In this document: piece after piece, positions 9,011 through 17,763 of the stretch
How the letters are laid out: each line of letters opens with the position of its first letter
How positions within the stretch are numbered: the first letter of the stretch is position 1
Source of the DNA: Fibrobacter sp.
GTDB lineage: Bacteria > Fibrobacterota > Fibrobacteria > Fibrobacterales > Fibrobacteraceae
Assembly (NCBI GenBank): GCA_024399035.1
Contig: JAKSID010000011.1
Coordinates: 16,858 to 80,857, forward strand
DNA length: 64,000 nucleotides
Direction: 5' to 3'
Position numbers and translations under genes: made by a program
Notes under the pieces: model-generated
Seen by the model: the letters and a program-made list of their open reading frames with translations, nothing else
The model's database searches: none
Told to the model about the DNA's origin: nothing

Positions 9011-9862
9011 TTACTTGATAAAGATCAAGCCGAGGATGCCAGCCACCCACAGGTAGTAGCTAAAGTAGTGGAACTTGCCCTTCTGAACAAAGGCCATGAG
9101 CCACTTCAGAGCGATGATGCCGAAGATAAAGGCAACGATCATACCCACCAAAAGTTCCGGAGTAAACTTGCCGGCATCGGCGCAGGCCAAGGCCTTTTCA
9201 GGTTTTTCAATAGCATAGCGAGCCACAGTATCGGGATCCTGGCATTTTACCCACTTAATCACATCCAGGAGGGCGGCACCGCCCACCGCGGGAATACTCA
9301 TGAGGAAGCTGAATTCTCCTGCATACTTGCGGTTAACGCCAAGGAAAATCATGCCACTGATGGTAGAACCGCTACGGCTGATTCCCGGGATGCAAGCCAC
9401 GCCCTGAACCACGCCGGTAACCAAAGCGCGCCACCAGTTCATCTGCACGCCTTCACATTCCGGATGCTTGGAACCTGTCCTACCCCACTGGGAAACGAAC
9501 AGCAAAGTGGCCGTTACCAGCAAAGCGCAGCAGACAGCGCGGGGATTTTCGAACAGGCTTTCCAACGGCTTCTTGAAACCGATACCGATAATGGCGGTAG
9601 GAATGGAGGCCAATACGATGTAGCCCACTTCCTTCAGCTGGGTCTTGTCGCGATGGATGCAACCCACGATCATGTCCACAATCTTCTTGCGGAAAACGAC
9701 GAAAATGGAAAGGAGAGTTCCTGCATGCAGCATGATGTCGAAGAACATGCCTGCTTCTTCCATACCCAGCAATTCCTTGCCGAGAACCAGATGACCGGAA
9801 CTAGAAATAGGGAGAAATTCTGCGAGGCCCTGCAAAAGGCCCAAAATAATAGATTCAATCAT
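9011..9862 (-). CDS. uppP: Undecaprenyl-diphosphatase UppP (BacA)
   Basis: This integral membrane enzyme dephosphorylates undecaprenyl pyrophosphate to recycle the lipid carrier used for peptidoglycan and surface polysaccharide synthesis. The 283 residues hold about eight membrane segments. Both signatures are present: GLLQGLAEFLPISSSGHL near residues 8-25 (the E-rich motif) and PGISRSGSTI in the middle (the catalytic Ser/Arg motif). The start is ATG 9862; the reading frame continues upstream but the family begins at MIESIILG. It is divergent from the next gene with only 33 bp between start codons, so promoter elements must overlap coding sequence or be very compact. Confidence 0.96.
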   Translation of the reverse strand: MIESIILGLLQGLAEFLPISSSGHLVLGKELLGMEEAGMFFDIMLHAGTLLSIFVVFRKKIVDMIVGCIHRDKTQLKEVGYIVLASIPTAIIGIGFKKPLESLFENPRAVCCALLVTATLLFVSQWGRTGSKHPECEGVQMNWWRALVTGVVQGVACIPGISRSGSTISGMIFLGVNRKYAGEFSFLMSIPAVGGAALLDVIKWVKCQDPDTVARYAIEKPEKALACADAGKFTPELLVGMIVAFIFGIIALKWLMAFVQKGKFHYFSYYLWVAGILGLIFIK

Positions 9863-9895
9863 AGACGGAAATATAGTTTTTATTATCTTAACGAC

Positions 9896-10627
9896 ATGGC
9901 CACAAAAAAATTCCTCCTGTGCTTTCATGATTTTAGCGTCTGGAATTACCAGACCATCATGCCGGTTCTTGACGGGCTCAAGGACCTAGCCGGAGGACCG
10001 TTCAGCATTTTGGTCATTCCCAGCACGGAGGGCGCCGACGAGGCCGTCATCGCTGGTTTCAAGGCCGCACTACGACAACTGAACAACGAGGGCTACGAAC
10101 TGGCCCTGCACGGCTACAAGCACAAGGCCGAATTCAGTCAAGGCCGTAGCTATTTCGGCCTGATCGCCATGACCATCACCAACCGCGAGGCAGAATTTGC
10201 AGGCCTTAGCCAGTACGAATCCGAAAGGATGCTAAAACTGGGGATGAGCGCCTGGATCGACCTGTTCAAGGAAGGCGACAACACCGCAGGCCCACGTCCC
10301 GCCGCCTTTATTCCGCCCACCTGGTGGAGCAACAAGCACTTACCCCTGCAGGTCCGCGGCGGCGGCATGCTTTACGAAGACCGCTTCTCCATGACCTCCA
10401 GAAAGGGCACGCGTTACGCCTCCCCCGTCACCAGCTTCGCAGGCATTCCCGACTTCGCCATCAAGCCTATGTTCAGCATCGGCGAATTCTTGATGAAGGT
10501 TCCCTTTGGCGTGCCCCGCATTGCATTGCACCCCACAGATTTTCCCGTCCATCGCGGGCGCATTAGGCACCTGATTCGCACCGCACTTGGTAGCGGCAGG
10601 GAACTGGCACTTTACAGAGACCTCTAG
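9896..10627 (+). CDS. DUF2334-like polysaccharide deacetylase-family protein
   Basis: The 243-residue protein resembles the DUF2334 branch of NodB-like carbohydrate esterases. An early FHDFS stands where the metal-binding Asp of the family occurs, LALHGYKHK at about residue 65 supplies a His-x3-His zinc pair, and RIALHPTDFP near the C-terminus gives the last His-containing motif. No signal peptide is seen, so it is probably cytoplasmic; the substrate is unknown. The frame extends far upstream antisense to uppP, but ATG 9896 is the first codon of family-like sequence. The gene is divergent from uppP, which hints at a role in envelope polysaccharide metabolism (inference). Confidence 0.75.
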   Translation: MATKKFLLCFHDFSVWNYQTIMPVLDGLKDLAGGPFSILVIPSTEGADEAVIAGFKAALRQLNNEGYELALHGYKHKAEFSQGRSYFGLIAMTITNREAEFAGLSQYESERMLKLGMSAWIDLFKEGDNTAGPRPAAFIPPTWWSNKHLPLQVRGGGMLYEDRFSMTSRKGTRYASPVTSFAGIPDFAIKPMFSIGEFLMKVPFGVPRIALHPTDFPVHRGRIRHLIRTALGSGRELALYRDL

Positions 10628-10680
10628 AAAGTACGCGGTTTCAAGCCGCCGCGAACTAGAACTCCCGAGAATTTCAGAAT

Positions 10681-10725
10681 AAAAAAATCCCGATAACCTT
10701 GTGGTTACCGGGACTTTAATTTTTT
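10681..10725 (+). terminator. Terminator after the deacetylase-like gene
   Basis: TCCCGATAACC / GGTTACCGGGA (10688-10713, one mismatch, TTGT loop) is flanked by A7 on the left and a T-rich tail on the right. It could serve both strands. Confidence 0.8.
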
Positions 10726-10740
10726 GCGACTATCTGCGCG

Positions 10741-10950
10741 GGTCAATCATAGAAACAAGCAAGCTTGATTCTGCAACACTCGCCTTACTGGCGCTCTTCG
10801 AGCGCAGTAATTCGCACCTCGGTCATGCGAACACAAGTGTTCGCGCGACACTCGGTTTACGATTACTTAGCTTGCAGCTTCGCTGCAGCTCCGCGCGGCT
10901 CGGTCATAGCCATGCAAGCATGGCAGCGACACTCACCTTACTTTGCTTCG
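10741..10950 (+). repeat. Three ~80-bp tandem units, each with a CAAG-loop and a CTTCG-loop hairpin (copies B-D)
   Basis: Units begin at 10741 (GGTCAATCAT), 10821 (GGTCAT) and 10902 (GGTCAT). Each has a first hairpin with loop CAAG but its own stem: AAACAAG/CTTGATT (one mismatch), GCGAACA/TGTTCGC and GCCATG/CATGGC. ACACTC and a TTAC-containing segment follow, and then a second hairpin looped by CTTCG (GCGCT/AGCGC, TGCAG/CTGCA). The last unit runs into the stop codon of the lipoprotein gene on the other strand. This is not coding sequence. Confidence 0.7.
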
Positions 10951-11798
10951 AAGTAGTAAGTCTGCAGAGTCTTGCCGTCCTGAGACAGCTGGAGGATCTG
11001 CTTGCCAGAGAGCAAAGCACCCTTGATTTCGAACAGGTTTTCAGCCTTGTATTCGACAGAGAGAGTTGCGCTCTTGGACTTGTCAACGAAGAGACCAGTC
11101 TTTTCGTCGGCACCGAAGCCCTTACAGTCGGAGTGGTCAGCGACCTTGCCTTCTGCAGCAGCGAAAACGGTAGCAACCAGCGGAGAGGTAACGGAGCTTG
11201 CATTGACGTAGAATACGTCGATTGCAGAACCCATTGCCAACGGAGCGGGCAGGTTAGAAACCTTGGGAGCCTTGTCAGCCTTCTTCTTCTTCTTGTCAGC
11301 CTTCTTGCCCGGAACCTTGCCAGCGTCAGCGTTGAGCGGCATGGTCAAACGGTAGCCAGCAACGGATTCGTTGCAGCTGGTGGAGTAGACGACCCACTGG
11401 TTTTCAATCTTTTCGGGACCTTCGGTGGTACCGGTCTTGTACAGACCCGGCTTGACCTGGTCGCTATATTCGTACAAGGTCACGCTCAAGTTCGGGTTTT
11501 CATTGGTGGTAGCAATCTTCTGCTGACCCAAGATGAACTTGGAACGACGAGCCTTGATCAGGTATTCGCCAACGGGAACTTCTTCGAACTTGAACTTACC
11601 CTGCTGGAGTTCACCCTTGTACGGGTACTTGGGATTCTGGGTACCATAAATGGTAGAATCCATCCAAACGGTGGGCATTTCAATAGCCTTGCCAGTAAAC
11701 GGATCAAGAACAACACCTTCGATGGTGCCCTTCTTTTCGCAGCCAGTCATAGCCATTGCAATGAGAGCAGCTGCGCACAAAGTAAGTTGCTTTTTCAT
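10938..11798 (-). CDS. Lipoprotein with carboxypeptidase-regulatory-like domain
   Basis: The 286-residue protein has a lipoprotein signal peptide, with lipobox MTGC and the lipidated Cys at about residue 20. It then shows a beta-sandwich segment (GTIEGVVLDPFTGKAIEMPTV ... GKFKFEEVPVGEYLIKARR) typical of the CarboxypepD_reg / SdrD B-like fold, which often mediates binding in the envelope. A Lys-rich stretch (about 165-185) separates this from a second beta-rich part of unknown family. ATG 11798 has GAGG 6 nt upstream; the ATG two codons earlier abuts that site and is less likely. The gene lies downstream of rpmE2 but is separated from it by a terminator. The partner is unknown. Confidence 0.78.
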   Translation of the reverse strand: MKKQLTLCAAALIAMAMTGCEKKGTIEGVVLDPFTGKAIEMPTVWMDSTIYGTQNPKYPYKGELQQGKFKFEEVPVGEYLIKARRSKFILGQQKIATTNENPNLSVTLYEYSDQVKPGLYKTGTTEGPEKIENQWVVYSTSCNESVAGYRLTMPLNADAGKVPGKKADKKKKKADKAPKVSNLPAPLAMGSAIDVFYVNASSVTSPLVATVFAAAEGKVADHSDCKGFGADEKTGLFVDKSKSATLSVEYKAENLFEIKGALLSGKQILQLSQDGKTLQTYYFEAK

Positions 11799-11816
11799 AT
11801 ACATCCTCGAAAAAAG

Positions 11817-11843
11817 ATAAAAGCCTCCCTCGGCGGGAGGCCT
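11817..11843 (-). terminator. Terminator of rpmE2
   Basis: GCCTCCC / GGGAGGC (11823-11841) is followed on the minus strand by CTTTTATC. It begins 14 nt after the L31 stop. Confidence 0.75.
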
Positions 11844-11854
11844 TTACGAATAAA

Positions 11855-12154
11855 TTATTCAGCGTCAGCAGCCGGGCGTTCAGCCTTGCGAGTCTTACGC
11901 TTTGCACCGGTGATGTTGCCAGCGAAACGCTTGTTGAAGCGATCGATACGACCGGCAGTATCCACGCGATGCTGCTTGCCCGTCCAGAACGGATGGGTAT
12001 CAGCGGTAATTTCCAAGGAAATTACGCTATATTCAACACCATCGATAGTCTTCTTTTCGGCGGAAGACTTCGTGGAGCGGGTGAGATATTCTTTACCCGT
12101 ATTCGCATCGACGAACACGACCGGTTGATAATTAGGGTGGATACCATCTTTCAT
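11855..12154 (-). CDS. rpmE2: 50S ribosomal protein L31 type B
   Basis: The 99-residue protein has the L31 core: MKDGIHPNYQPVVFVD at the start, and SLEITADTHPFWTGKQ plus GRIDRFNKRF later. It lacks the CxxC zinc motif, which marks the type B (zinc-free) form. A basic then acidic tail (KRKTRKAERPAADAE) extends the usual 80-90 residues. It is a single gene and part of the large ribosomal subunit. Confidence 0.95.
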   Translation of the reverse strand: MKDGIHPNYQPVVFVDANTGKEYLTRSTKSSAEKKTIDGVEYSVISLEITADTHPFWTGKQHRVDTAGRIDRFNKRFAGNITGAKRKTRKAERPAADAE

Positions 12155-12246
12155 TTTTAAACTTCCTGTGAAGTAAATTGTTTAAGAGAGCCTAAATTTA
12201 GCAAATTTTGCAATTTTGGCAAGCCAATTATAGTATTTTTGGGAAT

Positions 12247-12840
12247 ATGAAACGATTATTGATGGCAATTCCCCTAATGTTGATGGCCTGCGGCAATGAT
12301 AATACCGTGGCCAAGTTCATTGTTGTGGACCAGAAAATGCCCCTCACCGAGTGGCCCGATAGCGCCTACATTGCCAGCTTGGACTCCATTTTGGCCATGG
12401 AACCCATTGTTGCCAAAAAAGAAGTAGACGCAAACCTGACCATGAAGGGATTCAAGGCTCCTGGGTTCCAACTGCCATCCTCGGTCACTGGTAAGCCGGA
12501 CCCGAAAAAAGCATCCAAGGGCAGCGGATCGACCGCCCCCAAGAAGAACAACACCCTGGCAGACAAGAATAACGGTTCCAACAACAACGCCGAGCAGTTC
12601 GCAAACAAGTTTAGCGACGCACTTTCCAGACTCCAGTCAGACCCGGCAAATAGCAGCCTGTACAGGACTGTAGAAGCCAGGGACGGCGATGATTTGTTCA
12701 AGCTGTTGAAGCGAACCTACGGTGCCGGTGTGCAGAACCTCCCCCGCTTCTATATCCTTTCTGCGCTGCAGTCTGTTAATGCAGGCGTGGCACTGGAACA
12801 TCTGGAAGCAGGCGACAAAGTTCGAATTCCAAAAATCTAG
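12247..12840 (+). CDS. Lipoprotein with LysM-like C-terminal domain
   Basis: The 197-residue protein starts with a lipoprotein signal (MKRLLMAIPLMLMACG, Cys15). Residues 85-125 are a low-complexity Lys/Ser/Asn linker. The last 55 residues read VEARDGDDLFKLLKRTYG, then ALQSVN and a closing LEAGDKVRIPKI, which follows the LysM pattern (x-GDxLxxIxxxYG ... N ... LxxGxxLxIP). It probably sits in the envelope and contacts peptidoglycan (inference). ATG 12247 is preferred because upstream residues would spoil the signal peptide. No clear ribosome-binding site is seen. Confidence 0.72.
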   Translation: MKRLLMAIPLMLMACGNDNTVAKFIVVDQKMPLTEWPDSAYIASLDSILAMEPIVAKKEVDANLTMKGFKAPGFQLPSSVTGKPDPKKASKGSGSTAPKKNNTLADKNNGSNNNAEQFANKFSDALSRLQSDPANSSLYRTVEARDGDDLFKLLKRTYGAGVQNLPRFYILSALQSVNAGVALEHLEAGDKVRIPKI

Positions 12841-13036
12841 GATTTTTGAATTCGAACAGGTACCAATTACGAGTTATGAATTACGAGAGGTTCGCGGGAT
12901 GAATTCCGCGGGCCTTTTTCAGTTATAAATTACGATGTATGAAGTATGTGAAAAAAAATGGCTCGCCGAAGGCGAGCTCTTGTAACTTATACTTCGTAAT
13001 TCATAACTGGAGCTTTGTAATTAGCGCACAGCGCAA
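12841..13036. repeat. Intergenic repeats of the AATTACGA/TAATTCATAA family with two terminators
   Basis: CAATTACGAGTTATGAATTA (12864-12883) and AAATTACGATGTATGAAGTA (12927-12946) are matched in inverse orientation by ACTTCGTAATTCATAACT (12990-13007). The same words occur in opposed orientation at 50387-50505. Nested inside are CGCGG / CCGCG plus CCTTTTT (12893-12919, terminator for the lipoprotein, plus) and GCTCGCC-GAA-GGCGAGC with T8 on the minus strand (12951-12977, terminator for hisB). Confidence 0.7.
12951..12977 (-). terminator. Terminator of the hisB-ended operon
   Basis: A perfect 7-bp stem GCTCGCC / GGCGAGC is followed on the minus strand by T8. It lies 60 nt after the hisB stop. 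Confidence 0.85.
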
Positions 13037-13621
13037 TTACAAAACACCTTTACTGCTGGGTACGCCCTTCACGTTTCTGCTGGGAGCGATAGCCATGGCC
13101 ACGGCGCGGGCCAAAGCCTTGAAGATGCTTTCAAGGCAGTGGTGGTTGTCATTACCGTAGAACAGTTCAACGTGCAGGTTCATGCGGGCGTTTTCTGCAA
13201 GGCTCTTGAAGAAGTGTTCGAACATGCTGGCTTCGATGCCGCCGGCAGTTGCTGCAGGGAGCTTGACGTTCCACACAAAACCGATGCGGTTGCTGAAGTC
13301 AATGCAAACGCGGCTCAAAGCCTCATCCATAGGAACAAAGTAAAAACCGTAACGTTCAATGCCCTTCTTGTCGCCAAGGCTTTCGACCAAAGCCTGACCC
13401 AAGACGATAGCGATGTCTTCCATGCTGTGGTGCATGTCAACTTCAACGTCGCCCTTGCAAGTCAAGTCCAGATGGAAACCGCCGTGTACCTGGAACAAAT
13501 TAAGCATGTGGTCCAGGAAACCAGAACCGGAGTTGATCTTACCCGGAGTAGAGTCGTCCAGGTTCAGTTCCAGTTCGATATCGGTTTCGTTTGTCTTTCT
13601 AGAAATCTTGGAGCTACGCAT
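13037..13621 (-). CDS. hisB: Imidazoleglycerol-phosphate dehydratase
   Basis: This enzyme dehydrates imidazole glycerol phosphate to imidazole acetol phosphate in histidine synthesis, using a manganese cluster. The 194-residue protein is the monofunctional form. The metal-binding triads are present: FLDHMLNLFQVHGG at about 36-49, VDMHHSMEDIAIVLG at about 62-76 and GNDNHHCLESIFKALARA near 160-177. It is the last gene of the long minus-strand run and starts 23 nt after the rodZ-like stop. No other his gene lies in the window, so histidine genes are dispersed. Confidence 0.97.
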   Translation of the reverse strand: MRSSKISRKTNETDIELELNLDDSTPGKINSGSGFLDHMLNLFQVHGGFHLDLTCKGDVEVDMHHSMEDIAIVLGQALVESLGDKKGIERYGFYFVPMDEALSRVCIDFSNRIGFVWNVKLPAATAGGIEASMFEHFFKSLAENARMNLHVELFYGNDNHHCLESIFKALARAVAMAIAPSRNVKGVPSSKGVL

Positions 13622-13644
13622 AGGTACGCCTTTTTTTGAACAAA

Positions 13645-14622
13645 TTACTTAACGATCTGACCACCGTAAACGCGGAAGCGAGTTACGCGACCAAACTTCA
13701 TCTCGGGAAGCGGAGTTACAACGCCATTCAAGATCATCTGGGCGATAGCCTTAGGATCGCCGATAGTTACGCACAAAGTATCCTGAGTGTTGTAGACCAT
13801 CTTGACGCCAGCCTTGGCAACGTTAGCTTCCTTCAAGAAGGAGTTGTCGCTTTCGCGGCGCTTGAGGCCAACCCAAGAAAGAGATTCGCCAGAGCCAACC
13901 AGAACAAAGTTTGTCTTGTTGGTTGCAGGAGCTGCAGCAGTAGAATCAGTCTTCTTAGAATCAGAAGAAATGAAAATCGTTGCAGAAGCAGGCAGGTCGG
14001 ATTTTTTGACAGCTTCGTCCACAACAGCCTGGCTCAAAGTTTCGCTCTTCGTTGCTGCAGGTGCGGCGGCCTCGTTTTCCTTTTTGAGGGAATCCAGAGG
14101 AACAACTTCTGCACCATCGGGAACTTCCTGAACTTCCACAACTTCTTCGACGGCTACAGGTTCTGCCTTTGCAGCAGGTTCTGTATTCTGTGTTTCAGAC
14201 AAAGAAGCGAGATCCAAGAAATGAGAAGCAACCAGGAATGCCAGTACGAGAATTACCAGGACTACAGGCACGGCCTTGCTCTTTTTCTTGGTTTCATTTT
14301 CTGTTACCGGGGCGATCTTGTTATGGCTAGAAACATCGTCAAACTCATGAGATGCTGCCACACCGATTTCTGCGGAATAATACTGAAGAACCAACTTCTG
14401 ATCCAAGTTCAGCTTTGCAGAAATAGAATTCAAGTAACCACGGACATAAGCTGCCACCGGGAAAGCCTTCCAATCAGAAGCTTCGATGGACTTTACATTA
14501 GCAACAGTGAGCTTCGTTACGCTGGAGAGTTCTTCCACAGTCATGCCGCGGGCTTCGCGAACACGAGCGATATACTCACCTAAACGTTCATCAGGTCTTT
14601 TTTCTTCAACCAGATTAGACAC
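13645..14622 (-). CDS. RodZ-like helix-turn-helix membrane protein
   Basis: The 325-residue protein has an N-terminal HTH_25 domain (about 12-85: LGEYIARVREARGMTVEELS ... YVRGYLNSISAKLNLD), a single membrane helix (about 125-145, VVLVILVLAFLV), a Pro/Glu/Ala-rich linker and a C-terminal beta domain of the DUF4115 type. This is the layout of RodZ, which links MreB to the cell-wall elongation machine; the cytoplasmic HTH contacts MreB and does not bind DNA in known members. GTG 14622 is chosen because GAGG lies 7 nt upstream and maf ends just before it. The neighbours maf and lptD also concern shape and envelope. Confidence 0.82.
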   Translation of the reverse strand: MSNLVEEKRPDERLGEYIARVREARGMTVEELSSVTKLTVANVKSIEASDWKAFPVAAYVRGYLNSISAKLNLDQKLVLQYYSAEIGVAASHEFDDVSSHNKIAPVTENETKKKSKAVPVVLVILVLAFLVASHFLDLASLSETQNTEPAAKAEPVAVEEVVEVQEVPDGAEVVPLDSLKKENEAAAPAATKSETLSQAVVDEAVKKSDLPASATIFISSDSKKTDSTAAAPATNKTNFVLVGSGESLSWVGLKRRESDNSFLKEANVAKAGVKMVYNTQDTLCVTIGDPKAIAQMILNGVVTPLPEMKFGRVTRFRVYGGQIVK

Positions 14623-14624
14623 TA

Positions 14625-15185
14625 TCAAACCTCAATCTCTAAACTTTTCAGCAACTGCAATGTCTTTGCCACAGGCAACCCGACCACATTGTAGTAGCAC
14701 CCCCTAATTTCTTTGATAAGCCGCGCTCCAGCAGTCTGGATTCCATACGCGCCGGCCTTATCCATCGGGTCTTTAGAATTTACATAATTTTCAAGTTCAT
14801 GGATTGAGTTGTCCCTAAAAACCACCTCAGTTTCTTCTTCAGAAGCTGCCAGCAGTTTTCCATCTTGGGCGACAGCCACGCCGGTAATCACCTTGTGGCC
14901 GCGATTATTCAAGCTCTTTAACATTTCAAGGGCGCCCGATTCGCTTTTAGGCTTGCCCAAAGGCTGACCATCCAGGAACACCAAGGTATCAAAGCCGAGG
15001 ACAATTCCAGGTTCAACACGGGACACAGACAAAGCCTTGATAGAAGCATTCTCTCTTGGAAAATCCAGGGGATTCGTGGACGTGGGCTTTTCATCTTCAC
15101 CAGAAACAACCACACGAAAATCAACACCGATCAACTTCAAGATTTCAGAACGTCGCGGAGAACCGCTTGCCAAAACTAATTGCAT
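14625..15185 (-). CDS. maf: Maf-like nucleotide pyrophosphatase
   Basis: The 186-residue protein has the Maf signature LVLASGSPRRSEIL at 3-16, GFDTLVFLDGQPLGKP at about 66-81, and KDPMDKAGAYGIQ near 137-149. Maf proteins hydrolyse dTTP/UTP or modified nucleotides and have been linked to septum formation. The gene starts 30 nt after lptD and is followed immediately by the rodZ-like start, so it is co-transcribed. Confidence 0.93.
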   Translation of the reverse strand: MQLVLASGSPRRSEILKLIGVDFRVVVSGEDEKPTSTNPLDFPRENASIKALSVSRVEPGIVLGFDTLVFLDGQPLGKPKSESGALEMLKSLNNRGHKVITGVAVAQDGKLLAASEEETEVVFRDNSIHELENYVNSKDPMDKAGAYGIQTAGARLIKEIRGCYYNVVGLPVAKTLQLLKSLEIEV

Positions 15186-15215
15186 ATAAATTAACTCTCT
15201 AATGCTTTTTTACGA

Positions 15216-17711
15216 CTAATTGACCGACGAGGTCTCGGTACTACCCGTATTGAACTTAATATCAGGCAGGTCACGAACGTAAATGGAAAAACTCCAGCCG
15301 GCGGCAGGGCCCGTAGGAGTCCAGCTAAAGTCAAGTTGCCAGCAATGCAGCACTCGGTTGAAGGTAAAGCTGTGGGTCACAAACTTTCCTTCGTTATAGT
15401 TGTAGCGAGTGCTATAAGTCATTTCCCAGTTCTTGGTGGGCTGCAATGTTGCGCTAATGCCAGTAGAATGGGTAATCTTATCCTGGAACAAATCCTTACC
15501 AACGCGGTAGCTACCAAAGCTATAGCTGTAGTCCAGACTGAATGTCCACTTCAGCATTTCGTACTTACTCATCTGCGAAGGCAAGCCTGCATTGATCGTG
15601 CCGTTCCAGCTAAAGCGCTTGCTGAAATCGTAACCATAGTAGGTCAATTCCGGCATGCGGACCTTGTTAGGTTCCGTTGTGTACTTGTGGTAGAAACTAT
15701 GGCGGGTGTTGATGGTAAAGAGGTAATCCGGAAGAATCTGGAAACCAAAGCTTGAATTGATATCCGAGAAGTTCAGGGAATCTGCGGCAAAGTTATAAGA
15801 CAAGCTATGCTTTGTAGTCAACAAGCGGCGGGTGCCATACTGGTCTTCAACAGCCTTCGACGTATCGCCCTTGGTGGTGTCGGCGGCTCGGCCAACCACC
15901 TTAAGGTACTTGATATCAAAGTCATTACCCAGACTCAAACCGACGGTTTTTTGTTTAATCTGATAAGGAGTCTGTCCCAACAAAGGATGCGGAGCAAAGT
16001 TCTTTACCGTATCGATTTCAGGAGCGTAGGTATAAGACAAGCTGGGAGAAAGCACATGACGGATACCCGTAAAGCGACCGATTTCAGGAACCCAGATACC
16101 ATAGAGTTTTGTATCTGCGGTAATGCTGTAGTTATGGTTGTATGCAACTTCACCGTAACTATCGTGTTCCGGGTCCAAGCTCATAAAGCGTTTGCGGTAT
16201 CTCAGGGAATCTTGAGGATTGATCCAGCCGGTGCCAGTCCAGTAGCCGGCGAAACTGGCCCTAGGCGTAATGTTGATTACATCAAACAAGGAACCAGAAT
16301 AATCCAAGGAGAAATTTCCGGTGTAACCCACGTACTCCGCAGTAGTATCAACCGTAGAGCCCTTTGCAAGAGTTTGGGTTGAATCAACGGCGCGACGGGT
16401 GTAGTAGTTGAAGCGGTTGGTAAAACTATAGTTCAATTTTTCCAAGTAACTTTTGAAGGAGCCATCAGCATCGGCAATTTCATCTTCATCCTGTTCAAAT
16501 TCAAAAAGCTGGCCACTCATTCGGTACTGGATATCGGGAATCTGGCGTTCCATAAGGTCCGTCACAAGGTTGTGCTGCTGGCTGGCCTTGACGGTCAAGC
16601 TCTTGTTGGTGCCGAACTTGCCTGAGTAAGTCAGAGAGGCGTTTGCCTGCTGGTTCAATACGGATTCCGCATCCAAGGCGTTTTCCTTACGGATCGTCTG
16701 GCTACTGACGAAGGTACCGGAACCGCTCAAGGTATGCTTGCCGTCGGGAGTCAAATTCTGGTTATGGCTAAAGGAAATGTCATAACCGCTGTTGCCAAAG
16801 TCAAATTCTTCAAGGTAGGCGGAGTAAGAAATGCTACCGTCCAAAACATAGCGTTTGCGGTAACGCAGTTCACCGGTCAGCTTGGAACGTTCAAACCTAG
16901 CCTCTTCACCTTCGATAATGTCGCCTTTGATCGTTGCATCCCAGTAATCGTTGGGCGCGTAGTAAAAGCCCAAGTTGTTCATGTAGTAACCCTGTTTCTG
17001 GTCACCACCGAACTTAGGAGTCAAAAGACCAGACTTACGTCCACTCTTCATAGGAGCCACAATCATAGGGAGAACCGCCACAGGAACGTCGGCAATATTC
17101 AAGACCACAGGCCTTGCCGTAATGGTTTCCTTGGGTTTCACCACCATGCGGCGGCCGTAGAAATAGAAATGCTGGTGCGTAGAATCGTTACAGGTACTAA
17201 AGTCACCGCGGGCAATTTGAATTCGTTGGTCAGGTAGTCGACGGACCTCCATACCATTCAACTGCTGGTTATCCTGGTACGTGGTGGCGTAGTAAATCTC
17301 GCCTATTCGCGACTTCATATTGTACTTGAGGCGCATACCGGACAAGGACGGATTCTTGGTCTCGCGAAGCACCGGATTGCCACTTGCCGCCAGCACACTA
17401 TTGCGCTGGTCGAACCAGATGGTGTCCGCATCCAAGGTGGCCGTACGGTATTTAAGCTGGGCGCTGTTATTTAGGTTGAAAGACTCGCTTTCTACATCAT
17501 ACTCAAGGTCCACCGCATGATACTCGATGGTGTCTGTGCCCGTGGTATCATTCATCCAGTCCGTTTCCGTGGTATCTTCTTCTACCACGTCTTCCCGTTC
17601 TTCAAGCTCAAAGCGAGTCATCTCCTGACCGAACACGGCAGGAGCGAACAAGGCTGAAAGCAACACGGCAAAAACAGCCCACAGCGAACTATGGGATTTT
17701 CGATTTAACAC
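15216..17711 (-). CDS. lptD: LptD/OstA-like outer-membrane LPS assembly protein
   Basis: LptD is the outer-membrane barrel that inserts lipopolysaccharide. The roughly 831-residue protein has a signal peptide (hydrophobic 11-27, AVFG), an acidic linker, an OstA-like beta-jellyroll segment (about 55-180, repeated ADTIWFDQRNSVLAASGNP-type strands), an IADVPVAVLPMIVAP segment, and then some 500 residues of alternating aromatic beta strands forming the barrel. The start is uncertain: GTG 17711 fits the signal peptide, but there is no Shine-Dalgarno site and a TTG at 17771 is in frame. It sits between yicC and maf. LptE, its usual partner, is not in the window. Confidence 0.85.
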   Translation of the reverse strand: MLNRKSHSSLWAVFAVLLSALFAPAVFGQEMTRFELEEREDVVEEDTTETDWMNDTTGTDTIEYHAVDLEYDVESESFNLNNSAQLKYRTATLDADTIWFDQRNSVLAASGNPVLRETKNPSLSGMRLKYNMKSRIGEIYYATTYQDNQQLNGMEVRRLPDQRIQIARGDFSTCNDSTHQHFYFYGRRMVVKPKETITARPVVLNIADVPVAVLPMIVAPMKSGRKSGLLTPKFGGDQKQGYYMNNLGFYYAPNDYWDATIKGDIIEGEEARFERSKLTGELRYRKRYVLDGSISYSAYLEEFDFGNSGYDISFSHNQNLTPDGKHTLSGSGTFVSSQTIRKENALDAESVLNQQANASLTYSGKFGTNKSLTVKASQQHNLVTDLMERQIPDIQYRMSGQLFEFEQDEDEIADADGSFKSYLEKLNYSFTNRFNYYTRRAVDSTQTLAKGSTVDTTAEYVGYTGNFSLDYSGSLFDVINITPRASFAGYWTGTGWINPQDSLRYRKRFMSLDPEHDSYGEVAYNHNYSITADTKLYGIWVPEIGRFTGIRHVLSPSLSYTYAPEIDTVKNFAPHPLLGQTPYQIKQKTVGLSLGNDFDIKYLKVVGRAADTTKGDTSKAVEDQYGTRRLLTTKHSLSYNFAADSLNFSDINSSFGFQILPDYLFTINTRHSFYHKYTTEPNKVRMPELTYYGYDFSKRFSWNGTINAGLPSQMSKYEMLKWTFSLDYSYSFGSYRVGKDLFQDKITHSTGISATLQPTKNWEMTYSTRYNYNEGKFVTHSFTFNRVLHCWQLDFSWTPTGPAAGWSFSIYVRDLPDIKFNTGSTETSSVN

Positions 17712-17763
17712 AGTGAGATTTAAAATAGAAAAAACAGCTATGCGCGATGTTAAAACAGGCGCA

